Assembly (NCBI GenBank): GCA_031290395.1
Contig: JAITNN010000021.1
Location: 124,001-188,000 of the forward strand
Origin: Mycoplasmataceae bacterium
GTDB lineage: Bacteria; Bacillota_I; Bacilli_A; Mycoplasmatales; Mycoplasmoidaceae
Direction: 5' to 3'
Length of the DNA: 64,000 nucleotides
Made by a program: the position numbers and the translations under genes. Within the stretch, counting starts at the first letter, position 1. Each line of letters starts with the position of its first letter. The notes under the pieces were generated by a model, which saw only the letters and a program-made list of their open reading frames with translations, had not been told where the DNA came from and ran no database searches. This document shows positions 34,145-42,956 of this stretch, in pieces.

Positions 34145-34366
34145 GCGGATTGGTTAAGGTTTCTTACCAATTCCGTAATGCAGTCCGCAGACCGGGGGAC
34201 CGCATCATGGACTATTTATTAGCCATAGTGATTATTCTGCTCATACTTCGTATGCGTAGGTAATTGCGAGGGATTAGAGCCTAAAGCTCTAGCTCCCTAT
34301 ATGGGGAGTAATCCTCGTGTATCTCTCGGTCATAAAGACGCAAGCTTATTAGCAAGCGTCTTTTTC
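34145..34366 (+). ncRNA. Structured RNA copy 1 with internal 18-codon ORF
   Basis: Leader stem GCGGATTG/CAGTCCGC (34145-34152, 34181-34188). Closing stem GACCG/CGGTC (34190-34194, 34327-34331) encloses the peptide ORF and a three-way junction: outer CGAGG(G)ATTA/TAATCCTCG, arms AGAGC/GCTCT and CTCCC/GGGAG. Ends at a terminator GACGC...GCGTC plus T-run. Copy 2 at 43935-44158 keeps every stem, with a compensatory change in the leader stem (T-G to C-G). Confidence 0.75.
34207..34263 (+). CDS. 18-residue hydrophobic peptide, copy 1
   Basis: MDYLLAIVIILLILRMRR, one hydrophobic helix with a basic tail, preceded by GGGGGA eight bases before the ATG. Identical peptide at 43998-44054. Size and composition recall type I toxins such as Ibs or Fst, but no antisense RNA has been identified. 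A regulatory leader peptide is an alternative. Confidence 0.6.
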   Translation: MDYLLAIVIILLILRMRR

Positions 34367-34376
34367 TTTCTTATTA

Positions 34377-34403
34377 ACACACTTTTATAAAAGTGTGTAT
34401 AAT
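34377..34403 (+). promoter_or_regulatory. 22-base palindromic promoter, copy 1
   Basis: Arms ACACACTTTT and AAAAGTGTGT around AT, with the last T starting TATAAT (34398-34403). Drives the ribbon-helix-helix gene at 34450. Exact copies at 37917-37943 and 44168-44194. Confidence 0.75.
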
Positions 34404-34406
34404 ATG

Positions 34407-34927
34407 GTAGACAAGATGGTCTACAACATGGTAGACAATAGAGAAAAATATGACATTAACACCCGAAGAACTTAAAATTAAGCAGCAATACGAAAAAATA
34501 ATGAAATTAAAACTCATTGAAAAAAATAGTTTCTTTTATAGACCAAGCACTAGACACGGTAAGCCTGTACTAGTTAAAGCAACTTTTAAGGATATGGAAT
34601 ATCAAGTTGATAAACAAATGTCAATTATGAATAATATTGTAGACCATGTGGTAGACAATAAGATTCTACAATCTAAAGATTGTAGACAAGATGGTCTACA
34701 ACATGGTAGACATTTATATAGACCCATTACTAAACCCGATACCTCTGAATCGTGGATTGTAATTTCAACAAAAATAAAAGCTACTGAGAAAAATAAATTT
34801 CAAAATTTAGTTACAAAGAATAATTTAACAATTGCACAAGCTCTTAAAGGGTATGTAGATCATATGGTAGACAGCAATGATAAATAACTCGAACTACAAT
34901 CTAAAGATTGTAGACAAGATGGTCTAC
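34407..34927. repeat. GTAGAC hexamer array, 12-bp phased
   Basis: Eleven GTAGAC or GTCTAC hexamers start at 34407, 34419 (inverted), 34431; 34639, 34651; 34682, 34694 (inverted), 34706; 34867; 34910, 34922 (inverted). Within each group the step is exactly 12 bases. Two groups are preceded by CTACAATCT-AA-AGATTGTAG. The array covers the promoter, body and end of the gene at 34450. Confidence 0.8.
34450..34887 (+). CDS. Probable ribbon-helix-helix DNA-binding protein
   Basis: 145 residues. The C-terminal segment WIVISTKIKATEKNKFQNLV followed by TIAQALKGYVDHMV fits the beta-helix-helix pattern of RHH proteins. The N-terminus is helical and charged. It is embedded in the GTAGAC array, which suggests it binds those sites and may autoregulate, partition, or mark an origin. 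Transcribed from the palindromic promoter at 34377 with a 45-base leader containing three hexamers. Confidence 0.55.
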   Translation: MTLTPEELKIKQQYEKIMKLKLIEKNSFFYRPSTRHGKPVLVKATFKDMEYQVDKQMSIMNNIVDHVVDNKILQSKDCRQDGLQHGRHLYRPITKPDTSESWIVISTKIKATEKNKFQNLVTKNNLTIAQALKGYVDHMVDSNDK

Positions 34928-35548
34928 AGTGTGGTTAACATACAAGATACTCATAACAATTTATATACCATCATTGCCGCTATATTTGTTGGAGTGGCTA
35001 TTGTAGTAGTTATTGTCTGTTGAATTAGATATAGAAGGAAACGAAAAAATATAATAGCTGCTCATAACGAGGAGCGAAATAAATTTAAAGCATCTAATAA
35101 AATCCCATTAACTTTTGATTCAGAATTTTCTCAAGCGTGGTTTAATAATTTAATCCAAAGTACTAGTTTGGTAAGTGCCGATGGGTGTTTACAAAATCTT
35201 AACAATTATCAATGGGTTAGTGGATGCTATATTATTTTTAACAAATCGGAACACGACAAAATTTATGTAGGGCAAAGCAAAAATTTAGCCTTACGAGTTC
35301 CACAGCATTTTTCAAACGAAGGACACGGCAATAAGCGTATTTATAATGACTATCGTGGCGGAGATAAATTTGAAATTAAAATCATCCCTTGAAAAAAAGA
35401 TATGCCAGATCTAAATAGATTAGAAGCTGGATTAATTAGAACACTTAAATCAGATAGTTACTATGGTTACAATCGTTCACTAGGTCGTGGTAGCAGCGAT
35501 AAAGAAATAATCGTCAAGAGAGATATACCGCATGAATGAGGTGGATAA
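34919..35548 (+). CDS. Membrane-anchored GIY-YIG nuclease
   Basis: 209 residues. An N-terminal membrane segment (IIAAIFVGVAIVVVIVCW) and basic stretch, then a GIY-YIG domain: GCYIIFNK (GIY-equivalent), IYVGQSKNLALRV (YIG with catalytic Arg), and a later Glu (RLEAGLIRTL) and Asn (YGYNRS). The membrane anchor is unusual for a nuclease and could place it at the transfer pore or defend against incoming DNA. The start at 34919 lies inside the last GTAGAC repeat; a GTG soon after is possible. Confidence 0.75.
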
Positions 35549-35777
35549 CATCATGTGTTTCAAGAAAAATAAAATAATCAAACCCAAATATGGGTTAACT
35601 AAAGATAAGATTCGGCAAGAGATTGATCATTATCATAAATGGTTACCGCAAGCCGTAACCCAATCTGAGAAAGAGCAGATTCAGTTCATGCTTGATAAAT
35701 ATCAAGGTTGATTAGACAACTTTGATGTGCTCGACACTAACCACGATGGCGCATTACAAGAAAGTGAGGTTAAATAG
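35532..35777 (+). CDS. Small protein with an EF-hand loop
   Basis: 81 residues (75 if the internal ATG at 35553 is used). The C-terminus reads FDVLDTNHDGALQESEVK: Asp1, Asn3, Asp5, Gly6, Leu8 and Glu12 of a canonical calcium-binding loop. The remainder is helical (IRQEIDHYHKWL...EKEQIQFMLDKYQG). A single EF-hand would need to dimerise. Overlaps the end of the GIY-YIG gene by 17 bases. Confidence 0.6.
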
Positions 35778-35779
35778 GT

Positions 35780-35908
35780 ATGAAAAATTGACAATATGAA
35801 AGCGAATTTCCAATTCATGAATTCAAAAGTTTTCCAGAGGCTAATAAATTTTATTTGGATCATCCAAATTTAATAGGCAAAGAAAGAGCTGTAGTGAAAG
35901 GTAAATAG
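35780..35908 (+). CDS. 42-residue hypothetical protein
   Basis: MKNWQYESEFPIHEFKSFPE..., soluble, ends AVVKGK. Two bases after the EF-hand gene and one base before the next. No recognised family; support comes from tight packing and consistent spacing. Confidence 0.5.
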
Positions 35909-35909
35909 A

Positions 35910-36026
35910 ATGAAATTAACGCAAGAACAGAAAATTAGATACGAAATTGTGCAACGGTATAAGGGGTATTATGCAGCACAAGAATATCTAAAAGAAATTA
36001 TGGAGAAAAAATGGAAAGGTAAATAA
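35910..36026 (+). CDS. 38-residue hypothetical protein
   Basis: MKLTQEQKIRYEIVQRYKGY..., helical and basic, ends KKWKGK. One base between it and both neighbours. No family recognised. Confidence 0.5.
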   Translation: MKLTQEQKIRYEIVQRYKGYYAAQEYLKEIMEKKWKGK

Positions 36027-36027
36027 C

Positions 36028-36249
36028 ATGAAAACAAAACTAAACAAATTTCAAACTGAATTGGTAGAACTTCACAACCTACTTCAAAAATACAAGAAAA
36101 CAAAAACGGGTAAGAAATATTTTGCATGCCCAATCTGCGGCTATGAGAAAGCTTATCAAATCTGCACGTGCGATGAACAACCAGAGATCTATTGTCCAAA
36201 GTGCAAGCAGACCAATGAGATCGATGCTGCAACAGGAGAACCTATTTAG
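36028..36249 (+). CDS. Zinc-ribbon protein
   Basis: 73 residues. Three cysteine pairs: FACPICGYEKAYQICTCDE and IYCPKCKQTNE. A helical, Lys-rich N-terminus precedes the ribbon. Probably binds nucleic acid or protein partners in the element's early operon (34450-36249). Confidence 0.65.
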   Translation: MKTKLNKFQTELVELHNLLQKYKKTKTGKKYFACPICGYEKAYQICTCDEQPEIYCPKCKQTNEIDAATGEPI

Positions 36250-36250
36250 A

Positions 36251-36325
36251 AGCTTTGTATGTCACAAGATGCCCGACAATTATGCATAAAGTCAAAGAGT
36301 TAGGGCATTGTAGAGGCGATTTAAA
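36251..36325. repeat. Inverted repeat, left copy (partner 43696-43770)
   Basis: About 75 bases nearly identical to the reverse complement of 43696-43770; the core CACAAGATG through GAGGCGATTT has few mismatches. Together the copies bracket the surface-protein block 36387-43452. Confidence 0.75.
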
Positions 36326-36386
36326 CAGGCAAAATGGGTCAAAACAAGCCTAAATTCAAAGAAAACGAAAAAGTCAAGAGGAACAC

Positions 36387-37052
36387 ATGAGAACAAAATT
36401 AACAAAAAATAGAAAAATATTACAGTTGGGTTTCATTTCTTTATTTTCAATTGCTGCATGTGTCGTGATCATTCCTTTGACTTCTTGCTTTGGCGGTAAT
36501 GACTACAAACCTATTCCAACAGATTTATTAGATATTAGAGAAGATGAATCTACTAACGAAATGACTTTATATGGTTTAAATACCAAAGGCGAAATTACTG
36601 ATTTTTCCAAATATGACACTTTGCTTATTCCTTCAAATGTAAAGGTAGTTGAGGACAATGCTTTTAACCAGGAGTTACACCCTAACGAATCCTTTAATAA
36701 ATATATTGAGAATATTGATTATGCCACGGACGCAATTTCTATTTGGTATAAAATTGGCGTTGGCGCTTTTGCAGGTATGAGTAATCTTGCCGATGCTACG
36801 CTTCCAAGATCATTTACTACCTTTTCGGCAAATTGTTTTCAAAATTGCATTGAATTCGCTTTTCTGGAAATTGACGCTTTACAAGTTATCCCATTTGTCA
36901 ATACAATGTTGGATAACACCAGTTTTAATGTTGATCCATCGTTAAATGATGCGGGATTTATTCTATGAACACAAAGCTTAGCTAATAGTTATGCTTCTGC
37001 TAGCGGATGGCAAGCTTATCCACATGATTGCTTTTTTTGGGTAGACGACTAA
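36387..37052 (+). CDS. Lipoprotein with BspA-type leucine-rich repeat
   Basis: 221 residues. Signal peptide with lipobox IPLTSC. Mature part includes YGLNTKGEITDFSKYDTLLI and a BspA-like LRR_5 stretch (VGAFAGMSNLADATLP, then ANCFQNCIEFAFLEI). Closely related in plan to the chromosomal lipoprotein at 52918. AGGA precedes the ATG. Probably exposed on the cell surface. Confidence 0.8.
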
Positions 37053-37061
37053 AAAAACTGC

Positions 37062-37090
37062 TTCAAAAAAAAAAAAAAAACAACTATAAA
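37062..37090 (+). promoter_or_regulatory. Promoter with 16-A spacer (phase-variation candidate)
   Basis: TTCAAA (37062-37067) and TATAAA (37085-37090) are 17 bases apart, and the spacer lies in a run of 16 A (37065-37080). The ATG is five bases after the -10 box. In M. hyorhinis vlp genes a poly-A tract in the same position switches expression by length change. Confidence 0.65.
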
Positions 37091-37095
37091 TTAAT

Positions 37096-37902
37096 ATGCT
37101 TAAAACAAAATCTAACAGCAAAAAGAAAAGAATCATCGTTCTATCGTGTTTATTTGGCGGCTTGACAATTGTTGGTGCAACAACATGTGGCATTATTTTC
37201 GGTTGCAAAAATGGTGGTGGCAATCCTCCCGGGCCGACTCCTCCAGTGGACGAAGGTTTTACCTTAACTAAAAGTAGTGATATTTATTTATGAGAAACTG
37301 AAACTATTACATTTACATTGACAGCTAAAGATAGTAAAACTTTGCCACTTGATATATATCCTTACTCACCAGATTATCCAAATTTTCCGAGTAGTTTTAC
37401 GGGCGATGATTATATTAGAACATGTTCTTTCTCATCTCATCACGAGCCACATAGGGATTACACATTAAGATTATCAAAAAGTGCTGTAACCCACGATCCT
37501 CGATATTTATACGATACTAAAATCAATTTTTCAATCGTTGATAGATTACCGAATAATAGTATTACTACCCATTTATATTTTTTGACTGGTGGAAATAATA
37601 ATGCTTCTCGAAGTTCCTCGTCTAATTTTAACGTCACACTTGAGTCTACTTCACCAGTTCCACTACCTTATATTGAATTCACATTTTACGACGATGTTCA
37701 TTCAATTGCTATCCCATCTAATCAAATTTCCATTGGGGCTTATGATACAAGCATTGCTAATGCTTCAATCTATTCGCCAGTTAGTGGCGTGGGTTGTTTA
37801 AACATATCCAAACGAAGTTCAAGTAGTAATGGTAATACAACTATTCCTATTAGCATAGGTGGAAATAACTGAAACTTCCAATTAACAGCTTCTTCTGAAT
37901 AG
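37096..37902 (+). CDS. Exported surface protein behind a poly-A promoter
   Basis: 268 residues. Hydrophobic signal segment IIVLSCLFGGLTIVGATTCG, then CKNGGGNPPGPTPPVDEG, a Gly/Pro linker typical of lipoproteins or anchored proteins, and a beta-rich Ser-rich ectodomain. The cleavage site is ambiguous (Cys in ATTCG or FGCK). One copy, with its own promoter. Probably a phase-variable surface antigen. Confidence 0.75.
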
Positions 37903-37916
37903 CTTTTTATTAATTA

Positions 37917-37943
37917 ACACACTTTTATAAAAGTGTGTATAAT
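37917..37943 (+). promoter_or_regulatory. 22-base palindromic promoter, copy 3
   Basis: Same arms ACACACTTTT/AAAAGTGTGT; TATAAT at 37938-37943, six bases before the ATG at 37950. Links surface-protein expression to the element's other two promoters of this type. Confidence 0.75.
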
Positions 37944-37949
37944 ATTTTT

Positions 37950-39971
37950 ATGAAATTCACCATAAAAATGTTTTTGAAATGGTCGCTGCCTATCTTGGGT
38001 ATAGGTTCTATTGTTGGCTGCACAATTCCTTTATTACTATCAAAACCAATTGAAGATGGAAATCAAACAAATTGGCCAAAACAGCTAAGTGTCAGTGGTG
38101 GAGTTGAAGAAATTAATGCCAAAACAAATACCAAGACTATTGCTAATAAGCCATTTATTATTAGCGTCGAGCCATCTAATGCCAGTCACACAGTCCGCTG
38201 AACTATTTCTGATAACTTTGGGAATGCCGCACCTGAACAAATCTATATCAATGAAGGTAATTATTTGGTGGTTGATAAAGGGGTTAGTCTAAGCTTAGAT
38301 GCCACTGAATACAATATTGTAGCCGCACCAAGGATAGATTTAGGCGGCACTAATGTTAGTAGTAGTCCAATAAAATTTATTTTGCATGTTATATATGAAC
38401 CTACCAATGTTATAGATATTAGATTTAGCGAGCAAGGTTCTACTCAATTTATTTCAAAAATTTCTCAAAAAACATATGCTGATAAGCCATATATTGCAGA
38501 AGTTCAGTCTAAATTGGGAATTTGAGAATTGGGGAAAGTCAATTACTCCATTTTTTCTATTGATGGCGAAGCTTCTACATTTTTAGCGGTAGATAACGAT
38601 GGGTATCTTTATTCAAATGGTGTTGCAACACATGGTCGTGATATGACTATACAGATTAAAGCTACGTCAATTGAAGATAATACATTTACTATTTTATCAA
38701 ATTCAATTCAAGTAATTTTTCAGGGCGATGATAGTTCTATTGCAAGTCTAAAATTTATCAATGGAGATGAAGATGTTGGTGTAAACTTCGGTACGCATAA
38801 AATTAGTGCTATGCCATACATAGTAAGCGCTTACGACCAATTTAACGTATTAATTCCAGAACCAAAAATTGCTTTTTATTTAATTGGAGCACCAAGCTTT
38901 GTCAATATTGACAGATATGGCTATTTGGATGTCAATGCAGTAAATATTAACTCATATGTCAATACGTCTTTTCAATTGATAGCAAGGAGTACATATAACT
39001 CTGATGTAACAATTTCTATGAATATTAATTTAGTAATCGCTGATTTTACTAGCAGTGAGTATTATAAATTTGACGCAAATACGGGAACATTGCTTGGGTT
39101 CCAGCCAAAATTCTATTCATATTTAGTTAACCAACAAGGCAACATCACATTACCATCAACCATAAACGACACATCTGTTGTAAAAATATCAGATAGTCTA
39201 TTTAAAGATATTAAGGAACTAAAAACCATTATTTTACCTAGTACGATTACTAGCATTGGTAATTTTTGTTTTCAAGATTGTTCTAATTTAACATCTATCA
39301 CTATCAATTCTAATCCAAGTGTGGGTGGTTCAGCATTCACCACAGGTGGAAGTACAACAATCGTTATCAACGATCAATCTTTTGTTACAACTTTGTCTGC
39401 TAAATTTTTACAAATGAACATCGTGACCGGAAGTTATTCTGTGTCTCTTGGTGGATCCTATCAAGTTTCTCACTCGTATGACTATATTTCTACCGTAAAC
39501 TTTTCTACAAGTGCTATATGATCTCCAACTAGTAAGAAAACAATCATTACATTTGGCGGGACTGCAACATTAGGCAATATTCAATCTCTAGCAAATAATG
39601 CTCCGCAATATTATTCGTCGTCAACTCAGCTAGCTTGAACCGTTGAATATAACGGTTTTGAAAGTGCGACATGGAATATATTTACAGGGTATCAAGTGCA
39701 GTATTGACGATATTATCGAGATATCAACTGAACAAAATATACATTGACAACATCATCTAGTACTCCAGTTTGTTATTCGTCAGTTTGAAATGGAACAACT
39801 CACGCGATGAATAACATTCAAAAAAATTATCCCACTGGTTCATGCACGATGGGTTTCGGTTATTTATTTTCCACGGGCGAACGTGGAAGATGAAAACAAT
39901 ACTATGTAGGATCTACGACTTGAACTAGCGGTAATTATATAGATGAATTTTGAGATTGGAATTGGTGATAA
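37950..39971 (+). CDS. Large lipoprotein with Ig-like modules and BspA LRR
   Basis: 673 residues. Lipobox region GIGSIVGC. Three repeated modules of about 95 residues (each with a KPFIISV/KPYIAEV/MPYIVSA-type strand and a YINEGNYL/VDNDGYLY/IDRYGYLD-type strand) followed by a BspA-like LRR segment (IILPSTITSIGNFCFQDCSN) and a Trp/Tyr-rich C-terminus (DEFWDWNWW). All but one of the tryptophans are TGA. Leaderless start. Likely adhesin. Confidence 0.8.
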
Positions 39972-39974
39972 TAA

Positions 39975-41924
39975 GTGAAATATAAAATTATTAATTCTTT
40001 GGTTGTATCAATAGGTCTATGTGGAGTGATGTCTGTAATTGAAACATCTAATAATATTAATTCAAATGTCATTAATAAAAACAATGTTACAACGTTGGGG
40101 CAACAGTACGACACTGCTACATACACATGAGGTTCCATCGTTATTAGTTCTATTAACGCTAACAATTGTTTTATTCAGTCTGATGGGTACAACTTTAAAA
40201 TATATGCCAATGGTTCTATTCATATTTTAATTGCAGGCAATGAGACATATACAATTAAATACATAACATTTGATGAAAAAGAACCATTGCCAATTGCCGC
40301 TAATGAATACCAAGAAGATATTGATGATGTGAATATGACTTCACACTGTACTTTAACAATTGAAGGAGGGAGTGTTAGTAGTGCGAATGGCGAATTTCAT
40401 ATCGTTACATTATTTGATAATAATATTCAAATCTTTTCTAATGATGGTGTCGAAGAAATTACTTGGTTATCAAAAGTACCTATCATCGGCGATGACAAGG
40501 TTTATAGAATATTTTATACTCGAGGAGATTTTTTGTTCACATGATCTGAACAAAAAGAACTATCTACAATAAAACTTTATGCTGCGAATGATGACTACAC
40601 TAAAGGTACATACATCAAAGATATTGTCTCAGGCGCGACTAAAACAATTCTTCCATCTGGTGTTTTTGAAACACATTACGTTTTGGAATTAACAAACACC
40701 GTTGGTGACATAGAAGATTGTATAGTTTGTGCACAAAATTTAAATTTAGGTGTCTTAAATAATCCATTTCGGAATTTCTGATACTCCTTTAACGGCGAGC
40801 AATATCCTATTAACGATCTCGATGGTGGAAAACTTTGATGCAAGCTAAGAGGTTATAACCCTTTAAAATACAATGATCTGTATTTGCAGCAACTTGATGA
40901 TCTTACAATTAATAAATTGATATTGCTATCAACTAATTGGCCTACACCAATAGTAAACCCTTCAAAAATTACCTTAACGGGTGGTAGCAGCGAAATTGAA
41001 ACAGCTTCTGGATATGCTGCTAGAGCCAATAATCCTTATTACATTGCCGCTGAGCCCATTGGTGCTGATACAACAGTCGAATATAAGATTTATTATTCTG
41101 GTGAAGGTAAACCTGCTCCTGACTTTCTTTATATCAATGCTGGTGGTTATTTTTGCATTAAAGCCAATACTTGAGAGGTTTATCCAGATGGTCGACTATT
41201 TGATGTTATTGCCTACTCGACCAAGAATAGTGTTGTTAGTGAAAATAAATTAATCATTAAAGTGATCATTACAGGGGAACCCACGCCCAGAATTACTGAT
41301 GTTGTTGTATCTAATATTCCAGAAACTATTGTTTTAAAACCGAATGAAACTTACCTATCTCCTAGTCCTGTTGCTGCAGTAGTAAATTCAGATGGTGGTA
41401 GCGTACCACAAGACATTACATATTCATTATCCAACGATAAAGAAATTCCAAATACTATTTCCATTAATCAAGAAGGGTATATTTTCATTGGAGAAAGTGA
41501 TTTAGATAATTACGAATTGCACATTAAAGTTATATGTACTTCTAACTACAATGATTCATATAGTGGCCAAAGTAGCATAATTAAAATTTATATAAACAAA
41601 GCAGGAGCCATCCCTGGTAAAAGTTGATTAAACATTGCAATTGTGGGTAGCGCAATCGGTGGTGTGTTAATTATGTGTGGAGGATTGTTGTGATGAAGAG
41701 ATTATGTATCTAAGAAGCGCAAGACAAAAGCATTAACTAGATACAATCAAAAATATGGTAATGAAAAATATGAACCAATAAAAGAACAAAAATCAAACAT
41801 CAAGATCAAGAATAATGCAAGGGATGATGGTCATGTATCTACATGGACTAAATTTAAAGATTGATTTACTATGAAAGATGTTCGATCAAAACCGAAGAAA
41901 GGAGAGAAAGATGGCAATAATTAA
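39975..41924 (+). CDS. Large surface protein with C-terminal membrane anchor
   Basis: About 649 residues from a GTG start at 39975 (GGTGAT six bases upstream; ATG 40029 is possible but would cut the signal peptide KYKIINSLVVSIGLCGV). A module at about 315-435 repeats the fold of the preceding protein (NPYYIAAEPIGADTTVEYKI, YINAGGYF). Near the C-terminus WLNIAIVGSAIGGVLIMCG is a membrane span followed by a basic cytoplasmic tail. Three bases from the previous gene, so co-expressed. Overlaps the next start. Confidence 0.72.
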
Positions 41925-42135
41925 AAAAGATGAAGGCAAAGATAACACAAGTTATTTAGTTATTATTGATAAAGAATTTAAAGCGACTAAAAGTGGTAAA
42001 GCTGTGGTAGCTGAAATTAAATTATGTTTTCCAAAAGAATTTGTAAAAACTTCTAAAGATGGTAAACATCAATATGTTTCAATTAATGCAGACAAAGTTT
42101 TAGATTTTGTTCTAATTGAAAAAGATGCAGCATAA
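41911..42135 (+). CDS. 74-residue hypothetical protein
   Basis: MAIIKKDEGKDNTSYLVIID..., beta-rich and charged, ending VLIEKDAA. GGAG precedes the ATG, and the start overlaps the upstream gene by 14 bases. No membrane segment. It might be an OB-like or accessory protein but no motif proves this. Confidence 0.6.
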   Translation: MAIIKKDEGKDNTSYLVIIDKEFKATKSGKAVVAEIKLCFPKEFVKTSKDGKHQYVSINADKVLDFVLIEKDAA

Positions 42136-42138
42136 ATA

Positions 42139-42179
42139 GCGAGTGTCATAACGAAAGTTATTTTATCCAAGACACTCGC
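42139..42179 (+). terminator. Hairpin after the 74-residue gene
   Basis: Perfect nine-base stem GCGAGTGTC/GACACTCGC with a 23-base loop, three bases after the stop. It lacks a T-run, so it may be processing or structural rather than a terminator. Confidence 0.5.
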
Positions 42180-42231
42180 CATGCCTGCAAGTTTGGCGTC
42201 AATTTGTTAACTTTGTGTTAATAAATTCGAG

Positions 42232-42274
42232 AAGAGCAGTAAACGGGTTGATCCCGTCACTTCGGCTCTTTTTT
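42232..42274 (+). terminator. Rho-independent terminator
   Basis: AAGAGC/GCTCTT with an internal CGGG/CCCG stem and a T6 run at the end. Terminates the surface-protein operon. Confidence 0.8.
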
Positions 42275-42482
42275 AATTAAAAATAAACTCATTAATTTTA
42301 TAGTGTGTCTTACAAGAACCAATTTTAATGATGTTATCTTCTAATTTATACACAAGGCGATTAATTTCATCAATCTTTCGGCTATAGTATCCATCAAGTT
42401 CTCGCTTTAATTTTTCAGGGGAACCTTTACCATTTTCGTTACCATTGACATCAATAATTCGTTACCATTGACATCAATAATT
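42273..42482 (-). pseudogene. yoeB: YoeB-type toxin remnant
   Basis: Minus-strand frame reads GKGSPEKLKRELDGYYSRKI and EINRLVYKLEDNIIKIGSC then KTHY, the C-terminal two thirds of YoeB (consensus GKPExLK...WSRRI...RLVY...I.SCxxHY). The upstream part is disrupted by a tandem 23-base duplication (42437-42459 and 42460-42482), and no start or antitoxin gene is present. Confidence 0.75.
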
Positions 42483-42625
42483 TTTGTGTTATAAATAAGT
42501 TGCAGGCAAATCGAATTTATTAACCACACGCTCCGTGTATTATTTTTGGTTTTTAGTAATGAAACTAATGGCAACGTTAGTTCTCAACTAACGACCAGTT
42601 CTGTTTAAAAACAGGAGGTAACATT
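42483..42625 (+). promoter_or_regulatory. Leader region before the 42626 gene
   Basis: Contains a CGTTAG/CTAACG hairpin near 42573-42591 and a perfect AGGAGGT ribosome binding site at 42612-42618. I see no clear TATAAT close to the start. Confidence 0.4.
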
Positions 42626-42955
42626 ATGTTGCCAAATTCAAATCACACGGCTGTGAATAAAAAGCTAACGAATGATAGTTCTTTGAAAAGTGAAAAATGA
42701 GTAGGTTCTGAGGTTTCAATCCCTGTCTACGAGATTAACATCTCAAATACAGTGTGAAAAGACATCTACGAAGAATTCAATGGCGACACCGAGAGCATTC
42801 TTAATGAACTTGAGACCGCTGGCGATCTTCCAGATGAATGTCGACTCTCTGATAGCAATTGAATGTATGATTACATTAAAAATTTAATCTACATCCTTGA
42901 CTGTGGTTGCTGCAAAGCTTATGCTTTACGCATTAATCAATTGGAGGTAGCATAG
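42626..42955 (+). CDS. 109-residue acidic hypothetical protein
   Basis: Starts MLPNSNHTAVNKKLTNDSSL, acidic middle (EEFNGDTESILNELETAGDL), and a CGCC motif in YILDCGCCKAYALRI. A strong AGGAGGT precedes the ATG. Two bases upstream of the next gene. No family recognised. Confidence 0.65.
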
Positions 42956-42956
42956 T

